Source: Chitinophagaceae bacterium
GTDB taxonomy: Bacteria; Bacteroidota; Bacteroidia; Chitinophagales; Chitinophagaceae
Reading direction: 5' to 3'
NCBI GenBank assembly: GCA_947454235.1
Contig: CANGIY010000007.1
Span: 114,318 to 178,317, forward strand
DNA length: 64,000 nucleotides
Part shown: positions 1 to 8,467 of the stretch, in pieces
Position numbering within the stretch: position 1 is the first letter of the stretch
Layout: every line of letters starts with the position of its first letter
Translations under genes and position numbers: made by a program
The notes under the pieces: model-generated
Told to the model about the DNA's origin: nothing
Database searches by the model: none
Seen by the model: the letters and a program-made list of their open reading frames with translations, nothing else

Positions 1-3000
1 GAATTACCTGCAATGCCTGCGGCAATCACAGGTGTTGCATCTATATGTGCCGGGGCTACTGCAACTTTTGAAAATTCAATTTTAGGTGGAACTTGGGACA
101 TTTCTGATGCCTCTATCGCATCAATTGCATCAGATGGTACGTTGACTGCAATTACCTCTGGTAGCGTACTAGTTTCATATTCTATCAGTAATGTATGCGG
201 AACAAATACAGCTACTTCCTCATTGGTTGTAAATCCATTGCCTGCTATTCCTACGTCTATTACAGGTGCAGGTCACGTTTGCGTGGGTAGCTCAACAACT
301 TTAACTGATGCAATCTCAGGTGGTAGTTGGACTGTAGACAATCCATCAATTGCTACAACCACTATAGATGGTGTACTGCGTGGAGTTAGCGCAGGTACTG
401 CTATTGTTTCATATTCTGTTTCAAATAGTTGCGGAGTAAACATAGTTAACACCACAGTTACAGTTGATCCGGTATTACTGATAACTGCAGTCTATGGTGC
501 TGACACTATTTGTGCTGGCGATACAACTATTCTTCATGATACTACTTCAGGTGGAACGTGGTCTGTTGATAACGATCATATTGCAACAATTGATGCGTTC
601 GGAAATTTTGTGGCATTGGCTTCAGGTGTTGTGAATGTAACTTATAGCATTGTAGGTGCATGCGGAAGCGGTAGTGCAGCACATACGGTTTATATCAATT
701 CAGTTCCGGAACTTGATCCAATTTTGGGAGCTGATGCATTTTGTGCAGGAACAACAAGCTCCTACATTTCAACTTTAACTACAGGAGCTTGGCGGTCTTC
801 AAATACCGCTGTTCTTTCAATTGACGCAGCGGGTATCGCTACAGCCGTTTCAGCAGGCACAGTGAATATTTCATTCGTAGCGCGCAATTCTTGTGGTGTT
901 TCTAGAGTTTCAAAAACACTTACAATCAACGATGTTCCGGCAACACCAGGCGCAATAGATGGCGTTACTTCTTTGTGTGAGGCAACAACTTCTTTATTGA
1001 CAAACACTGTAGCCGGTGGAACATGGAGCAGTTCAGATGAGTTGATCCTTTCAGTAGGTTCGGATGGAACGATCAATGGAGTTGCTGCCGGACTTGCTAC
1101 AATTTACTATACTATTTCAAATGATTGTGGTATCAATTCAGTATCAAGCACTATCAATGTAAATCCTATGCCGGCTATGCCAGATCTGATTGGTGGCGCT
1201 ACATCAGTTTGTGCAGGTGGTTCTGCAACTGTTACAAATACAGTATCTGGCGGTATATGGAGCATCACCGATGTTTCAATTGCAACAATCGATGCAACAG
1301 GTACAATCTCTGCATTTATTGCGGGTGATGAAACAATCGTATATACAGTTACAAACGATTGTGGTAGTAATTCAACATCTACATTGTTCCCAATTAATCC
1401 TTTACCAGCAACTCCTTCAGCTATTAGTGGTGCTACTCACCTTTGTCCGTCAACAATGACTACCCTTACTACAGCATCTACCGACGGCACTTGGAGTACT
1501 AGCAATGCATCTATTGCAAATGTTAATTCAATGGGTGAAGTAAATGGTGTTTCTGTAGGCAATGTTACAATTTCTTATACTGTAATGAATACCTGTGGCA
1601 GCACAAGTGCAACATTTGATATGAATGTTGATCCGGTTCTTTTAATTGGCGCAATTGATGGTGCTGATGAAATTTGTGAAGCAACAACATCTACCTACAG
1701 CAATATTACGGCAAGTGGTACATGGTCGGTAAGCAACCCAACAGTTGCAACAATTGATGCAAGTGGCAATTTGACCGGTTTAACAGGTGGGTCTGTAACA
1801 GTTAGTTACTATGTTTCTACTTCATGCGGAGTTGGTTTGAGTGTCAAAAACGTTACAGTAAATGCCCTTCCTGCTGTTGCTACAATTTCAGGCGGTGATG
1901 TTGTTTGCCAATCTTCAAGTTCAATTTTTAGCAATGATGTTCCTGACGGAACATGGTCTTCATCTAACATTGCGGTAGCGACAATTGATGCAACTGGTAT
2001 TTGTACCGGTGTGGCTACAGGTTTTGCCCGTTTGACATATACAGTTACAAATGGTTGTGGTTCAATTAGCGATGTGAAAAGAATAGAAGTACATGCTGCT
2101 CCTGCAATGCCATCTTCTATCATCGGTGTTGCTTCTGTTTGTGAAGGAAGCTCTGTAACTCTTGAAGATTTGACTGCCGGTGGCGAATGGTCTTCAGTTG
2201 ATCCATTGATAGCAGATGTATTGGTTGATGGAACAGTATCGGGTTTTGCTGCCGGTTTAACAACCATTTCATATAGCATGACCAATGACTGTGGCACTAG
2301 TGCTGCTGAAGTTTTATTTGAAGTGCTTCCGCTGCCAATGACTCCATCAGCTATTAGTGGTGCTTCTAATGCTTGTATTGGAACATCAACAACATTATCA
2401 AACGATATCGCAGGAGGAGATTGGACATCAAGTAACGCTTCTATTGCTTCAATTGCCACTGACGGTACTGTTACGACCGTGGCTTCGGGTAGTGTTGTTT
2501 TGTCATATAGCTTGAGCAACTCATGTGGAAGTAATTCTGTAGCTATCGATTTTACAGTTAATCCACTGCCAACTGCTCCTGCTGCAATCTCGGGCGCAGC
2601 GACTATTTGTACCGGCGTTTCAACAACTTATACAAATTCAACAACCGGAGGAAACTGGGTTTCATCCAATTCTGCTATCGCATCGGTTTCATCAGCAGGA
2701 GTTGTAACAGGTAGAACTGCTGGTTCGGTAGTTGTTTCATATTTAGTGAGCAATTCTTGCGGTACTAACGCAGCGATTAAGAATCTAACCGTAAATCCAT
2801 CAGCAAATGCTGGTGTTATTAGCGGCCCAGCTCAATTATGTTTCAGTTCAAGGGGAACTTATACGAGTACAGTTTCAGGTGGTACATGGTCTGTTGTTCC
2901 TTCATCTGCCGGTACAATTACTTCTAGTGGTGTTTATACTCCGAGGTTAAATAGGGCATTCACAATTAAGTACACTGTTACCACAGCTTGTGGAACAGCA

Positions 3001-3795
3001 GTTGCGTCATTCGATGCAACAACTGTTTCTCCATTATCTGTTGCAGATTATGGAGCGTTAAATGTTTGCGTTGGAGGGACAACAACATTTACAGGTTCCA
3101 TCACAGGTGGCGTATGGTCAAGCGGAAGTCCTTCAATTGCTACGATCAATGCTGCAACAGGGGTAGCTACTGGCGTTGCAGTTGGGGTTTCACGTATTTC
3201 TTATTCAGTAACAAATGCTTGTGGAACTTATGTTGGCTCAAGAAACCTTTCAGTATCTTCAACTGCACCAAATGCAGGAATACTTACAGGTCCTAGCACA
3301 ATTTCTGTAGGAAATACTGCAACAATAACTGAAACAAGAGGATCGGTAACAGGTGTATGGACAACCAGCAATGCAGCTGTTGTTTCATTTGGTACAATCA
3401 GTCCTTCAACAAATACCGTTGCTCCAATAAATGGCGTGTCTGCCGGTACAGCAGTAATAACTTACACAGTTACAAATGCATGCGGATCAAACAGCGTTAC
3501 AAAAACAATTTCTGTAAGTGCACACCGTGATGCGAATGAAATTGAAACAACTCAAGCACCTTTTTCAATGCAATTGTACCCTAATCCTGCAACTGATGTT
3601 ATCAACATTGAAGTGAGTGAACTTTCTGCGGATATGAACGTTATTGTAACCGACATGGCGGGTAGGGTAGTCGCCAATCAAAAAGTAGAAGACGTAAAAA
3701 CGAGTCTTGATGTTTCAGGATTTACAGGTGGTGTTTATGTAGTTGCTATCCAGTCAAACGGACAAGTCTACACTCAGAAAGTAGTCATCAAATAA
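1..3795 (+). CDS. T9SS-sorted Ig-like (BIg2-type) repeat protein, 5' truncated
   Basis: The reading frame is open from base 1, so the N-terminus lies outside the window; at least 1264 residues are visible. They form about 15 tandem repeats of roughly 75-80 residues. Each repeat has a G-x-x-x-x-C start, a GGTW(S/T)-S core, an IATI-(D/S)-x-x-G strand, a G-x-(V/A)-x-I-x-Y strand and an (S/N)xCG motif near the end, which is typical of bacterial Ig-like group 2 beta-sandwiches. Two cysteines per repeat could form a disulfide; the last repeat lacks the first one. The C-terminal 80 or so residues carry LYPNPATD, a DMAGR turn and a KVVIK end, which is a T9SS type A sorting domain. The protein is therefore expected to cross the outer membrane and act at the surface, probably as an adhesin or stalk. 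A catalytic domain could lie upstream of the window: the paralogue at 39211 joins the same repeats to an M4 protease. Confidence 0.9.
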   Translation, partial: ELPAMPAAITGVASICAGATATFENSILGGTWDISDASIASIASDGTLTAITSGSVLVSYSISNVCGTNTATSSLVVNPLPAIPTSITGAGHVCVGSSTTLTDAISGGSWTVDNPSIATTTIDGVLRGVSAGTAIVSYSVSNSCGVNIVNTTVTVDPVLLITAVYGADTICAGDTTILHDTTSGGTWSVDNDHIATIDAFGNFVALASGVVNVTYSIVGACGSGSAAHTVYINSVPELDPILGADAFCAGTTSSYISTLTTGAWRSSNTAVLSIDAAGIATAVSAGTVNISFVARNSCGVSRVSKTLTINDVPATPGAIDGVTSLCEATTSLLTNTVAGGTWSSSDELILSVGSDGTINGVAAGLATIYYTISNDCGINSVSSTINVNPMPAMPDLIGGATSVCAGGSATVTNTVSGGIWSITDVSIATIDATGTISAFIAGDETIVYTVTNDCGSNSTSTLFPINPLPATPSAISGATHLCPSTMTTLTTASTDGTWSTSNASIANVNSMGEVNGVSVGNVTISYTVMNTCGSTSATFDMNVDPVLLIGAIDGADEICEATTSTYSNITASGTWSVSNPTVATIDASGNLTGLTGGSVTVSYYVSTSCGVGLSVKNVTVNALPAVATISGGDVVCQSSSSIFSNDVPDGTWSSSNIAVATIDATGICTGVATGFARLTYTVTNGCGSISDVKRIEVHAAPAMPSSIIGVASVCEGSSVTLEDLTAGGEWSSVDPLIADVLVDGTVSGFAAGLTTISYSMTNDCGTSAAEVLFEVLPLPMTPSAISGASNACIGTSTTLSNDIAGGDWTSSNASIASIATDGTVTTVASGSVVLSYSLSNSCGSNSVAIDFTVNPLPTAPAAISGAATICTGVSTTYTNSTTGGNWVSSNSAIASVSSAGVVTGRTAGSVVVSYLVSNSCGTNAAIKNLTVNPSANAGVISGPAQLCFSSRGTYTSTVSGGTWSVVPSSAGTITSSGVYTPRLNRAFTIKYTVTTACGTAVASFDATTVSPLSVADYGALNVCVGGTTTFTGSITGGVWSSGSPSIATINAATGVATGVAVGVSRISYSVTNACGTYVGSRNLSVSSTAPNAGILTGPSTISVGNTATITETRGSVTGVWTTSNAAVVSFGTISPSTNTVAPINGVSAGTAVITYTVTNACGSNSVTKTISVSAHRDANEIETTQAPFSMQLYPNPATDVINIEVSELSADMNVIVTDMAGRVVANQKVEDVKTSLDVSGFTGGVYVVAIQSNGQVYTQKVVIK

Positions 3796-3820
3796 CTCTT
3801 CTCAACAAATCTTATGAAAA

Positions 3821-3847
3821 TGGGCTGCTTCTTCTTGAGGCAGCCCA
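3821..3847. terminator. bidirectional intrinsic terminator
   Basis: An 8-bp stem TGGGCTGC/GCAGCCCA with an 11-nt loop is followed by TTCGTTTTT on the plus strand and preceded by AAAA, which gives a T-run on the minus strand. It sits between the convergent stops at 3795 and 3865 and can serve both genes. Confidence 0.75.
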
Positions 3848-3864
3848 TTCGTTTTTAAGGAGAT

Positions 3865-4419
3865 TTATATTTCTATTTTGCAATTCTCTTTTACCAGAAG
3901 TGCTTTGTATTCGTCGAGGTCAAGAGGTGTTTTTATCTGTTTCATGTGGGTGCGCACTTGCTTACCGAGTTCTTTTCTTTTCAATGCCTCAGCAAAACGT
4001 CTTATCTCATCTTTTGTTTCCAGTATCAGCCCCGGCACGTGTGCAGGATGGTGGTTTTCGTCCATCGCTACCATTGTAAAATAACAGGTGTTGGTGTGTT
4101 TTACTGTTTGTGTTTTGAAGTTCTCAGATGTAACGCGAATGCCCACGATCAAAGAACTTGAACCAGCGAAGTTGACCGAAGCCTTTAATGATACCAATTC
4201 ACCCACTTCTACCGATTGCAGAAAATCAACATGGTCAATGGAGGCTGTCACGCAATAATTGCCCGCGTGTTTGGCGGCGCATACATAAGCGACTTTATCC
4301 ATAAGCGAAAGGAGAATACCTCCATGTACTTTACCACCGAAATTGGCATAGGTGGGTATCATAAGTTCTGTAATCGTTGTTTTAGAGTACTGAACCGGGC
4401 GAAAAATACGTTGTTCCAT
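3865..4419 (-). CDS. acyl-CoA thioesterase, hotdog fold (YciA/BACH-like)
   Basis: The 184-residue protein has the hotdog-fold thioesterase signature near its start: an NFGGKVHGG loop followed by a long helix containing LMDKVAYVCA. The segment ending in TASIDHVDFLQSVEVGE matches the acyl-CoA hydrolase family, which cleaves acyl-CoA to free acid and CoA in the cytosol. It has no signal peptide. The length fits a single hotdog domain plus a charged C-terminal tail of about 50 residues. The start is the only upstream ATG and leaves a complete domain. It faces the gene at 4511 across a 91-bp divergent spacer. The acyl chain specificity cannot be told from sequence. Confidence 0.85.
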   Translation of the reverse strand: MEQRIFRPVQYSKTTITELMIPTYANFGGKVHGGILLSLMDKVAYVCAAKHAGNYCVTASIDHVDFLQSVEVGELVSLKASVNFAGSSSLIVGIRVTSENFKTQTVKHTNTCYFTMVAMDENHHPAHVPGLILETKDEIRRFAEALKRKELGKQVRTHMKQIKTPLDLDEYKALLVKENCKIEI

Positions 4420-4460
4420 TTATTGACAGGTTATTTTGTTGTAAATGTAAGAGTAGCAGC

Positions 4461-4493
4461 TTTGTAATTCATTCATTCAAACAACTATATTTG
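4461..4493 (+). promoter_or_regulatory. Bacteroidota sigma-A promoter for the gene at 4511
   Basis: TTTG at 4461-4464 and TATATTTG at 4486-4493 match the -33 and -7 (TAnnTTTG) elements with 21 nt between them. The predicted transcript starts near 4498, about 13 nt before the ATG. Confidence 0.6.
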
Positions 4494-4510
4494 TAACAAA
4501 CAGCGTTTTT

Positions 4511-4999
4511 ATGATTTATAAAATTACCGGCAAAAGTTTTACGCACAGCGATATCTATAAAGAAGATGGCACCCATTTGGGGACTCTCGATTTTTCAATT
4601 TTTGACCTTAAAGTGAGGGGTAAACTCCATACTGATTCGGGTCAAGATTTTTCTTTGGAAGCCGATTCTATTTTCCAAAAGCACTTTACAGTAAAAGAAG
4701 GTTCTGTAGCCATTGGTGAAATTAACGCAAAATGGTTCTCGGGTAAATTAGATCTGACTTCGAAAAAAGGCTTGAAATATTCTTTAAACTGGGAGGGCTT
4801 TTTTAACAACAGACTGGCAATGTACAACGAAGCTGGTGTGGAAGTAGCGCATATTCGCTGGCATACGCAGCTCTTTAAATTGGGGCATGAATGGTTTCTT
4901 GAAATTGATGACAATTATCCGGATGTAAACGAGGAAGAAATGGTGATGGTTATTTGTTACTTTTTTTCAAGGGTATTTGGAACTCCCTCGGTTTTTTAA
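4511..4999 (+). CDS. hypothetical protein, 162 aa, antiparallel-beta-rich
   Basis: I do not recognise the family. The 162-residue soluble protein has no signal peptide or membrane helix. It alternates short strands and turns (DGTHLGTLDFSIFDLK, then GEINAKWFSGKLDL) in a way reminiscent of tubby-C/LURP-one-like phospholipid-scramblase folds, but that resemblance is only a guess from the pattern. Two conserved-looking tryptophan segments (NWEGFF and IRWHTQLF) lie in the second half. It is a single gene with its own promoter and terminator, divergent from the thioesterase. Confidence 0.75.
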   Translation: MIYKITGKSFTHSDIYKEDGTHLGTLDFSIFDLKVRGKLHTDSGQDFSLEADSIFQKHFTVKEGSVAIGEINAKWFSGKLDLTSKKGLKYSLNWEGFFNNRLAMYNEAGVEVAHIRWHTQLFKLGHEWFLEIDDNYPDVNEEEMVMVICYFFSRVFGTPSVF

Positions 5000-5007
5000 T
5001 AGAAAAC

Positions 5008-5037
5008 GGGAAGACGTACTTCAAAAAACGTCTTCCC
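5008..5037 (+). terminator. intrinsic terminator
   Basis: A perfect 10-bp stem GGGAAGACGT/ACGTCTTCCC with a 10-nt loop is followed by TTTCTTTTG, 9 nt after the stop at 4999. Confidence 0.8.
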
Positions 5038-5060
5038 TTTCTTTTGTAGTTTTTTCAGTT

Positions 5061-5258
5061 TTAATTTTCTTTGATGAAATCGGATATTTGGGTTTGAATT
5101 GCCTTTAAATATTCAGGTGTTTCATCCGAAATAAATTGCCATCCCAACTCTCCTCTAAATTCCATATCAACTGGGAATATAGATCGATTGGGGAAAACCT
5201 GATACACGTTCTTATTTTTGTTTATTACAATATGAATATCGTTGATTGTTATTTCCAT
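5061..5258 (-). CDS. small hypothetical protein, 65 aa
   Basis: A 65-residue acidic protein of unknown family, soluble, with no signal peptide. It begins MEITINDIHIVINKN, continues through a FPVDMEFRGELGWQF segment and ends in a charged helix (LKAIQTQISDFIKEN), so an alpha/beta composition is likely. Its coding-like composition, own ATG and placement between two terminators support a real gene. No function can be assigned. Confidence 0.55.
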   Translation of the reverse strand: MEITINDIHIVINKNKNVYQVFPNRSIFPVDMEFRGELGWQFISDETPEYLKAIQTQISDFIKEN

Positions 5259-5348
5259 GGTTTTATTTTATGCAAAAATAAAAATATTATTTATTAAAGC
5301 AGCGAGATGTGGTTGTAAATCGATAAATGGTGTCGCTCTATGTTATTA

Positions 5349-5376
5349 ATTGAGAGAGCTTTTAGGCTCTCTCAAT
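5349..5376. terminator. hairpin terminator after the 5403-5813 gene
   Basis: A perfect 11-bp stem ATTGAGAGAGC/GCTCTCTCAAT with a 6-nt loop lies 27 nt beyond the minus-strand stop at 5403. The T-rich tail is on the plus side (TTTCTTTCTTTAT); on the minus side it is weak, so the call rests mainly on the stem and its position. Confidence 0.55.
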
Positions 5377-5402
5377 TTTCTTTCTTTATCACGTCGCTAA
5401 AA

Positions 5403-5813
5403 CTATGGTTTCACCCTGCGGAAAATATAGCGGGTAATGAACAATCCGCCCGATGTACTGCCATTAGACATTTGTTCGTTACCACCACTTGTTACTGTAA
5501 ACAGTTCCCAGCCAGCCGCCGCAAATTCATTTAAGCGATCTACGATGGCGCGGTCGTTGTTAGCAATGTTATCGAAGTTAATACCAACCATACTGTAAAA
5601 ATTCTTCAGGTCTTTTTCGCGCATTTGCCCTCCATCATCAGTCGTCAAAAGCCTAGAACGACCTAGACCACCCGGTACCACCGATTCAATAGCTGTGATT
5701 TGTTTGTACTCATAAGTCACTTTCTGAGTAGTAGAAGGTGCGGCAGGTGCTTGTGCCATTGTCATGTTTGTGCAGGCGAGACCTAAAGCAGCGATAATCA
5801 AAATTTTCTTCAT
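5403..5813 (-). CDS. secreted DUF4177-like small protein
   Basis: The 136-residue protein begins with a signal peptide (MKKILIIAALGLACTNMTMAQA), cleaved after about residue 21, and is then exported to the periplasm or beyond. The mature part has YEYKQI near the start and FAAAGWELFTV followed by a GLFITRYIFRR strand at the end. That YEYK...LN...GWEL...YxFRR pattern is the layout of DUF4177 domains, whose function is unknown. The middle contains an insertion (residues 45-85) not needed for the domain. A TACCTTGG element at 5884-5891 on the minus strand is one base off the -7 consensus. Confidence 0.7.
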   Translation of the reverse strand: MKKILIIAALGLACTNMTMAQAPAAPSTTQKVTYEYKQITAIESVVPGGLGRSRLLTTDDGGQMREKDLKNFYSMVGINFDNIANNDRAIVDRLNEFAAAGWELFTVTSGGNEQMSNGSTSGGLFITRYIFRRVKP

Positions 5814-6063
5814 GTTGTTTGTTTTGAGCGTAATAGCTAAAGTGAAATTGTTTTATTTGATTGTTTCAATTCAAAAAGTGTGCCAAGGTAGTCTAATATT
5901 TTTTGCCGTTTTCAAAAATGCCCATGTTCTACAATGTCCGAGTGCTTTGATTCGTTGTATTGTTGAGATGATTAGCGATTATAGCGTATCGCACAATATA
6001 TTAGATTGTTGAGGCATCAACATAGATTTTCAATAAACCTCTTTAAGGTTTTTTAATGTTGTG
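5814..6063. other. intergenic spacer, divergent upstream region
   Basis: This AT-rich spacer between the divergent genes at 5813 and 6118 holds no ORF with coding character. It includes a small hairpin near 6034-6050 (AACCTC...AAGGTT followed by TTTT). Nothing else is recognisable. Confidence 0.5.
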
Positions 6064-6107
6064 TTTGCCCCTTGGAACCATGGAGGGGCTTAATTTTGTG
6101 GGGCAAA
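6064..6107 (+). promoter_or_regulatory. promoter with flanking inverted repeat upstream of the aldehyde dehydrogenase
   Basis: TAATTTTG at 6091-6098 is a perfect TAnnTTTG -7 box, 19 nt before the ATG at 6118. An 8-bp inverted repeat, TTTGCCCC at 6064-6071 and GGGGCAAA at 6100-6107, brackets the promoter and the predicted transcription start, so it could be an operator or an RNA hairpin. Confidence 0.5.
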
Positions 6108-6117
6108 TTTATTTGGC

Positions 6118-7491
6118 ATGAACGATTTCCTTTTTTCAATAGACCCATCAACCGGTAAAGAGATAGCCCGATTCCCCATAACAACAAATGAAGAAGTTGA
6201 GCGTATTTTGAATCAATCTACAGCATCTTTTACCAACTGGAGTAAAAAGTCGTTTTCAGAGCGCGGCGAACATATCAGGAATATCGCGGCACTGCTCAGG
6301 ATTGAAAAGGAAAATTTAGCAAGGCTTGCGGCAAGTGAGATGGGTAAACCAGTTTGGCAGGGCAGGGAAGAAGTAGAGAAATGCGCTACGACCCTCGAGT
6401 TTTATGCCGAGCAAGCACAATCGATGTTGGCCGATGTTACAATTAAAACCAATGCATCAAACAGTTTCGTTACTTATCGACCATTGGGTACAATATTATC
6501 GATCATGCCCTGGAATTTTCCCTTCTGGCAAGTGTTCAGGGCTATGGCACCTGCGCTGATGGCGGGTAATACCATGGTGCTCAAACATGCCTCTAATGTA
6601 TCGGGGTGTGCTCTGGCAATACAAGATATCGTTGAGCGCGCAGGGTTGCCGCAAGGTGTCTTTGCTACATTATTAATACCTTCAGGCAGGGTGGCTGATG
6701 TGATACGCCATAAATCAATTGCAGCGGTTACACTTACAGGCAGTACCGAAGCTGGTAAAAATGTGGCGTCGGTAGCTGGTTCGGTGCTTAAAAAAGCGGT
6801 GCTGGAGCTGGGCGGTAGTGATGCCTATATTGTGCTTGATGATGTTGATGTTCAAAAAGCTGCGCGCATTTGTACCGACGGGCGGCTTAAAAACAGCGGA
6901 CAAAGTTGCGTGGCTGCAAAAAGGTTTGTGGTGGTAGAGTCAGTTTTACCTCAGTTTGAACAGGCAATGGTAGAAGCTATGTTGGCATCAAAATATGGCA
7001 ACCCATTTGAACACGGCGTTATTGTAGGCCCTATGGCGCGACATGATTTAAGAGATCAGCTGCACGAACAGGTTTTAAATAGCATTGGTGCAGGAGCCAA
7101 ATTACTTTGTGGAGGATTCCTGCCGGATGAAGCGGGGGCGTACTATCCGCCTACAGTGCTCACCAATGTAAAAAAAGAGATGCCTGCCTATGAAGAAGAA
7201 TTATTTGGTCCGGTGGCTGCTATTATTCCGGTTAAAAACATGGAAGAAGCCATCTTCGTTGCCAATGATTCTGAATTTGGATTGGGTGGAGCGGTGATTT
7301 CAAACAATATTGAATTAGCCACCCGATTGGCAAAAGAAGAAGTTGATGCGGGCAATGTATTTGTAAACCATTTTGTTTTTTCTGATGCGCGTCTACCGTT
7401 TGGTGGTATTAAATCGAGCGGTTACGGACGAGAGCTGGGCAGTTATGGTATACTTGAATTTGTGAATGTGAAAACTGTGTACGTCGCATAA
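6118..7491 (+). CDS. sad: NAD(P)-dependent succinate-semialdehyde dehydrogenase (Sad/YneI-like)
   Basis: A 457-residue full-length aldehyde dehydrogenase that oxidises an aldehyde, most likely succinate semialdehyde, to the acid in the cytosol. The visible hallmarks are MPWNFPFWQVFRA in the Rossmann region, the general base Glu230 in LELGGSD, the catalytic Cys264 in NSGQSCVAAKRF, and a C-terminal FGGIKSSGYGREL motif. Segments around RPLGTIL-IMPWNFP, GPMAR-DLRD-LH-QV and YYPPTVL line up closely with E. coli YneI (Sad) as I recall it, more so than with GabD or betaine aldehyde dehydrogenases. No GABA transaminase or transporter is adjacent, so the pathway is inferred only from family. Confidence 0.85.
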   Translation: MNDFLFSIDPSTGKEIARFPITTNEEVERILNQSTASFTNWSKKSFSERGEHIRNIAALLRIEKENLARLAASEMGKPVWQGREEVEKCATTLEFYAEQAQSMLADVTIKTNASNSFVTYRPLGTILSIMPWNFPFWQVFRAMAPALMAGNTMVLKHASNVSGCALAIQDIVERAGLPQGVFATLLIPSGRVADVIRHKSIAAVTLTGSTEAGKNVASVAGSVLKKAVLELGGSDAYIVLDDVDVQKAARICTDGRLKNSGQSCVAAKRFVVVESVLPQFEQAMVEAMLASKYGNPFEHGVIVGPMARHDLRDQLHEQVLNSIGAGAKLLCGGFLPDEAGAYYPPTVLTNVKKEMPAYEEELFGPVAAIIPVKNMEEAIFVANDSEFGLGGAVISNNIELATRLAKEEVDAGNVFVNHFVFSDARLPFGGIKSSGYGRELGSYGILEFVNVKTVYVA

Positions 7492-7548
7492 TTTGGTGAT
7501 AGCTGCCTGTTTAATTAATATTGTACCACAACCGAAAAAGATAGTTTT

Positions 7549-8151
7549 ATGTATTCATACCTCGCACTCGGCGACTCATACACAATTGGTGAATTGGTGC
7601 CTTCTAATGAGAATTTTCCGCACCAGCTTGTAGAAATGCTCAAGCATGACGGTGTGAAAGTGAGTGAGCCAATCATTATAGCTACTACTGGTTGGACGAC
7701 CGATGAGTTGGCGGCGGCAATTATGGAGCGAGCTATTTCAGGGACGTTTTCAATTGTAACCCTGCTCATTGGTGTAAATAATCAGTACCGAGGCAGGAGT
7801 GCAGAAAACTACACCGCAGAATTTGAGTCACTGTTGAATCAGGCTATTGCTTTTGCGGGTGGTCATACCAACAGGGTATTTGTATTGTCTATTCCTGATT
7901 GGGGGGCAACTCCTTTTGCTGAGGGTAAAGACAGGAAACAAATTGCCCATGAAATTGATGTGTACAACGGCATCAACCAAAAAATGACCGCACATTATAA
8001 ATGTCACTACCTCGATATAACCGACAGCACCCGTATAAATGCAGGTAATCCTGCATACCTGGTGAGCGATGCACTGCACCCGTCAGGAAAAGAATACAAG
8101 GTGTGGGCTGAAAGATTGTCAAAGCAAGTAAAAGCAGAACTAGGGGCTTGA
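7549..8151 (+). CDS. SGNH/GDSL-family hydrolase
   Basis: A 200-residue single-domain esterase/lipase. Block I is LALGDSYT with nucleophile Ser10, the block III oxyanion-hole residues are in GVNN (Asn77-78), and block V is DALHPSG with Asp174 and His177 completing the triad. It has no signal peptide, so it should act in the cytosol on an ester or acyl-glycan substrate that cannot be deduced. It lies 57 bp after sad on the same strand with no terminator between, so the two could be cotranscribed. Confidence 0.88.
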   Translation: MYSYLALGDSYTIGELVPSNENFPHQLVEMLKHDGVKVSEPIIIATTGWTTDELAAAIMERAISGTFSIVTLLIGVNNQYRGRSAENYTAEFESLLNQAIAFAGGHTNRVFVLSIPDWGATPFAEGKDRKQIAHEIDVYNGINQKMTAHYKCHYLDITDSTRINAGNPAYLVSDALHPSGKEYKVWAERLSKQVKAELGA

Positions 8152-8195
8152 TTGTTAAAAAAAGAAAAAACGAATGTTATTTTGTTTGGTTTCGT

Positions 8196-8203
8196 TAACT
8201 TTG
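8196..8203 (+). promoter_or_regulatory. -7 promoter box for the PspC gene
   Basis: TAACTTTG matches TAnnTTTG and lies 16 nt before the ATG at 8220. A clear -33 element at the usual distance is not visible. Confidence 0.45.
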
Positions 8204-8219
8204 GCTGAAACGATTGACA

Positions 8220-8447
8220 ATGCGTAAGATTTCAGTCATCAAAGATTTCATTGAGTGCCGCGCTTTTGGCGTTTGTACTGCTATGGGTGAGCGGATGGGT
8301 GTTGCCACTTCGCGCATTCGTTTGTGGTTCATCTATATTTCGTTCCTCACCATGGGTTCGCCAATTATCGTTTATATGGTGTTGGCTTTTTGGATGAACA
8401 TGAAGAACTACATTTATCTAAGACGCCGCAATCCGCTTCGCTGGTAA
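8220..8447 (+). CDS. PspC domain protein
   Basis: A 75-residue protein made almost entirely of one PspC domain: a basic N-terminus, FGVCTAMGERMGVATSRIR, and one strongly hydrophobic helix (FIYISFLTMGSPIIVYMVLAFW) followed by a basic tail. PspC domains are inner-membrane stress sensors or anti-sigma-like regulators; small stand-alone versions are common in Bacteroidota with no proven partner. I start at ATG 8220 rather than the TTG two codons upstream. The DUF4184 gene follows 20 bp later, so the two are probably one transcript. Confidence 0.85.
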   Translation: MRKISVIKDFIECRAFGVCTAMGERMGVATSRIRLWFIYISFLTMGSPIIVYMVLAFWMNMKNYIYLRRRNPLRW

Positions 8448-8467
8448 TTCCTCTGTTTTAATTTCTA

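Noticed and set aside
1809..2519. Long minus-strand ORF inside the Ig-repeat gene
   Set aside because: It is antisense to a strongly coding, periodic frame and its protein is a low-complexity mirror of that frame; the same holds for other ORFs opposite both repeat genes.
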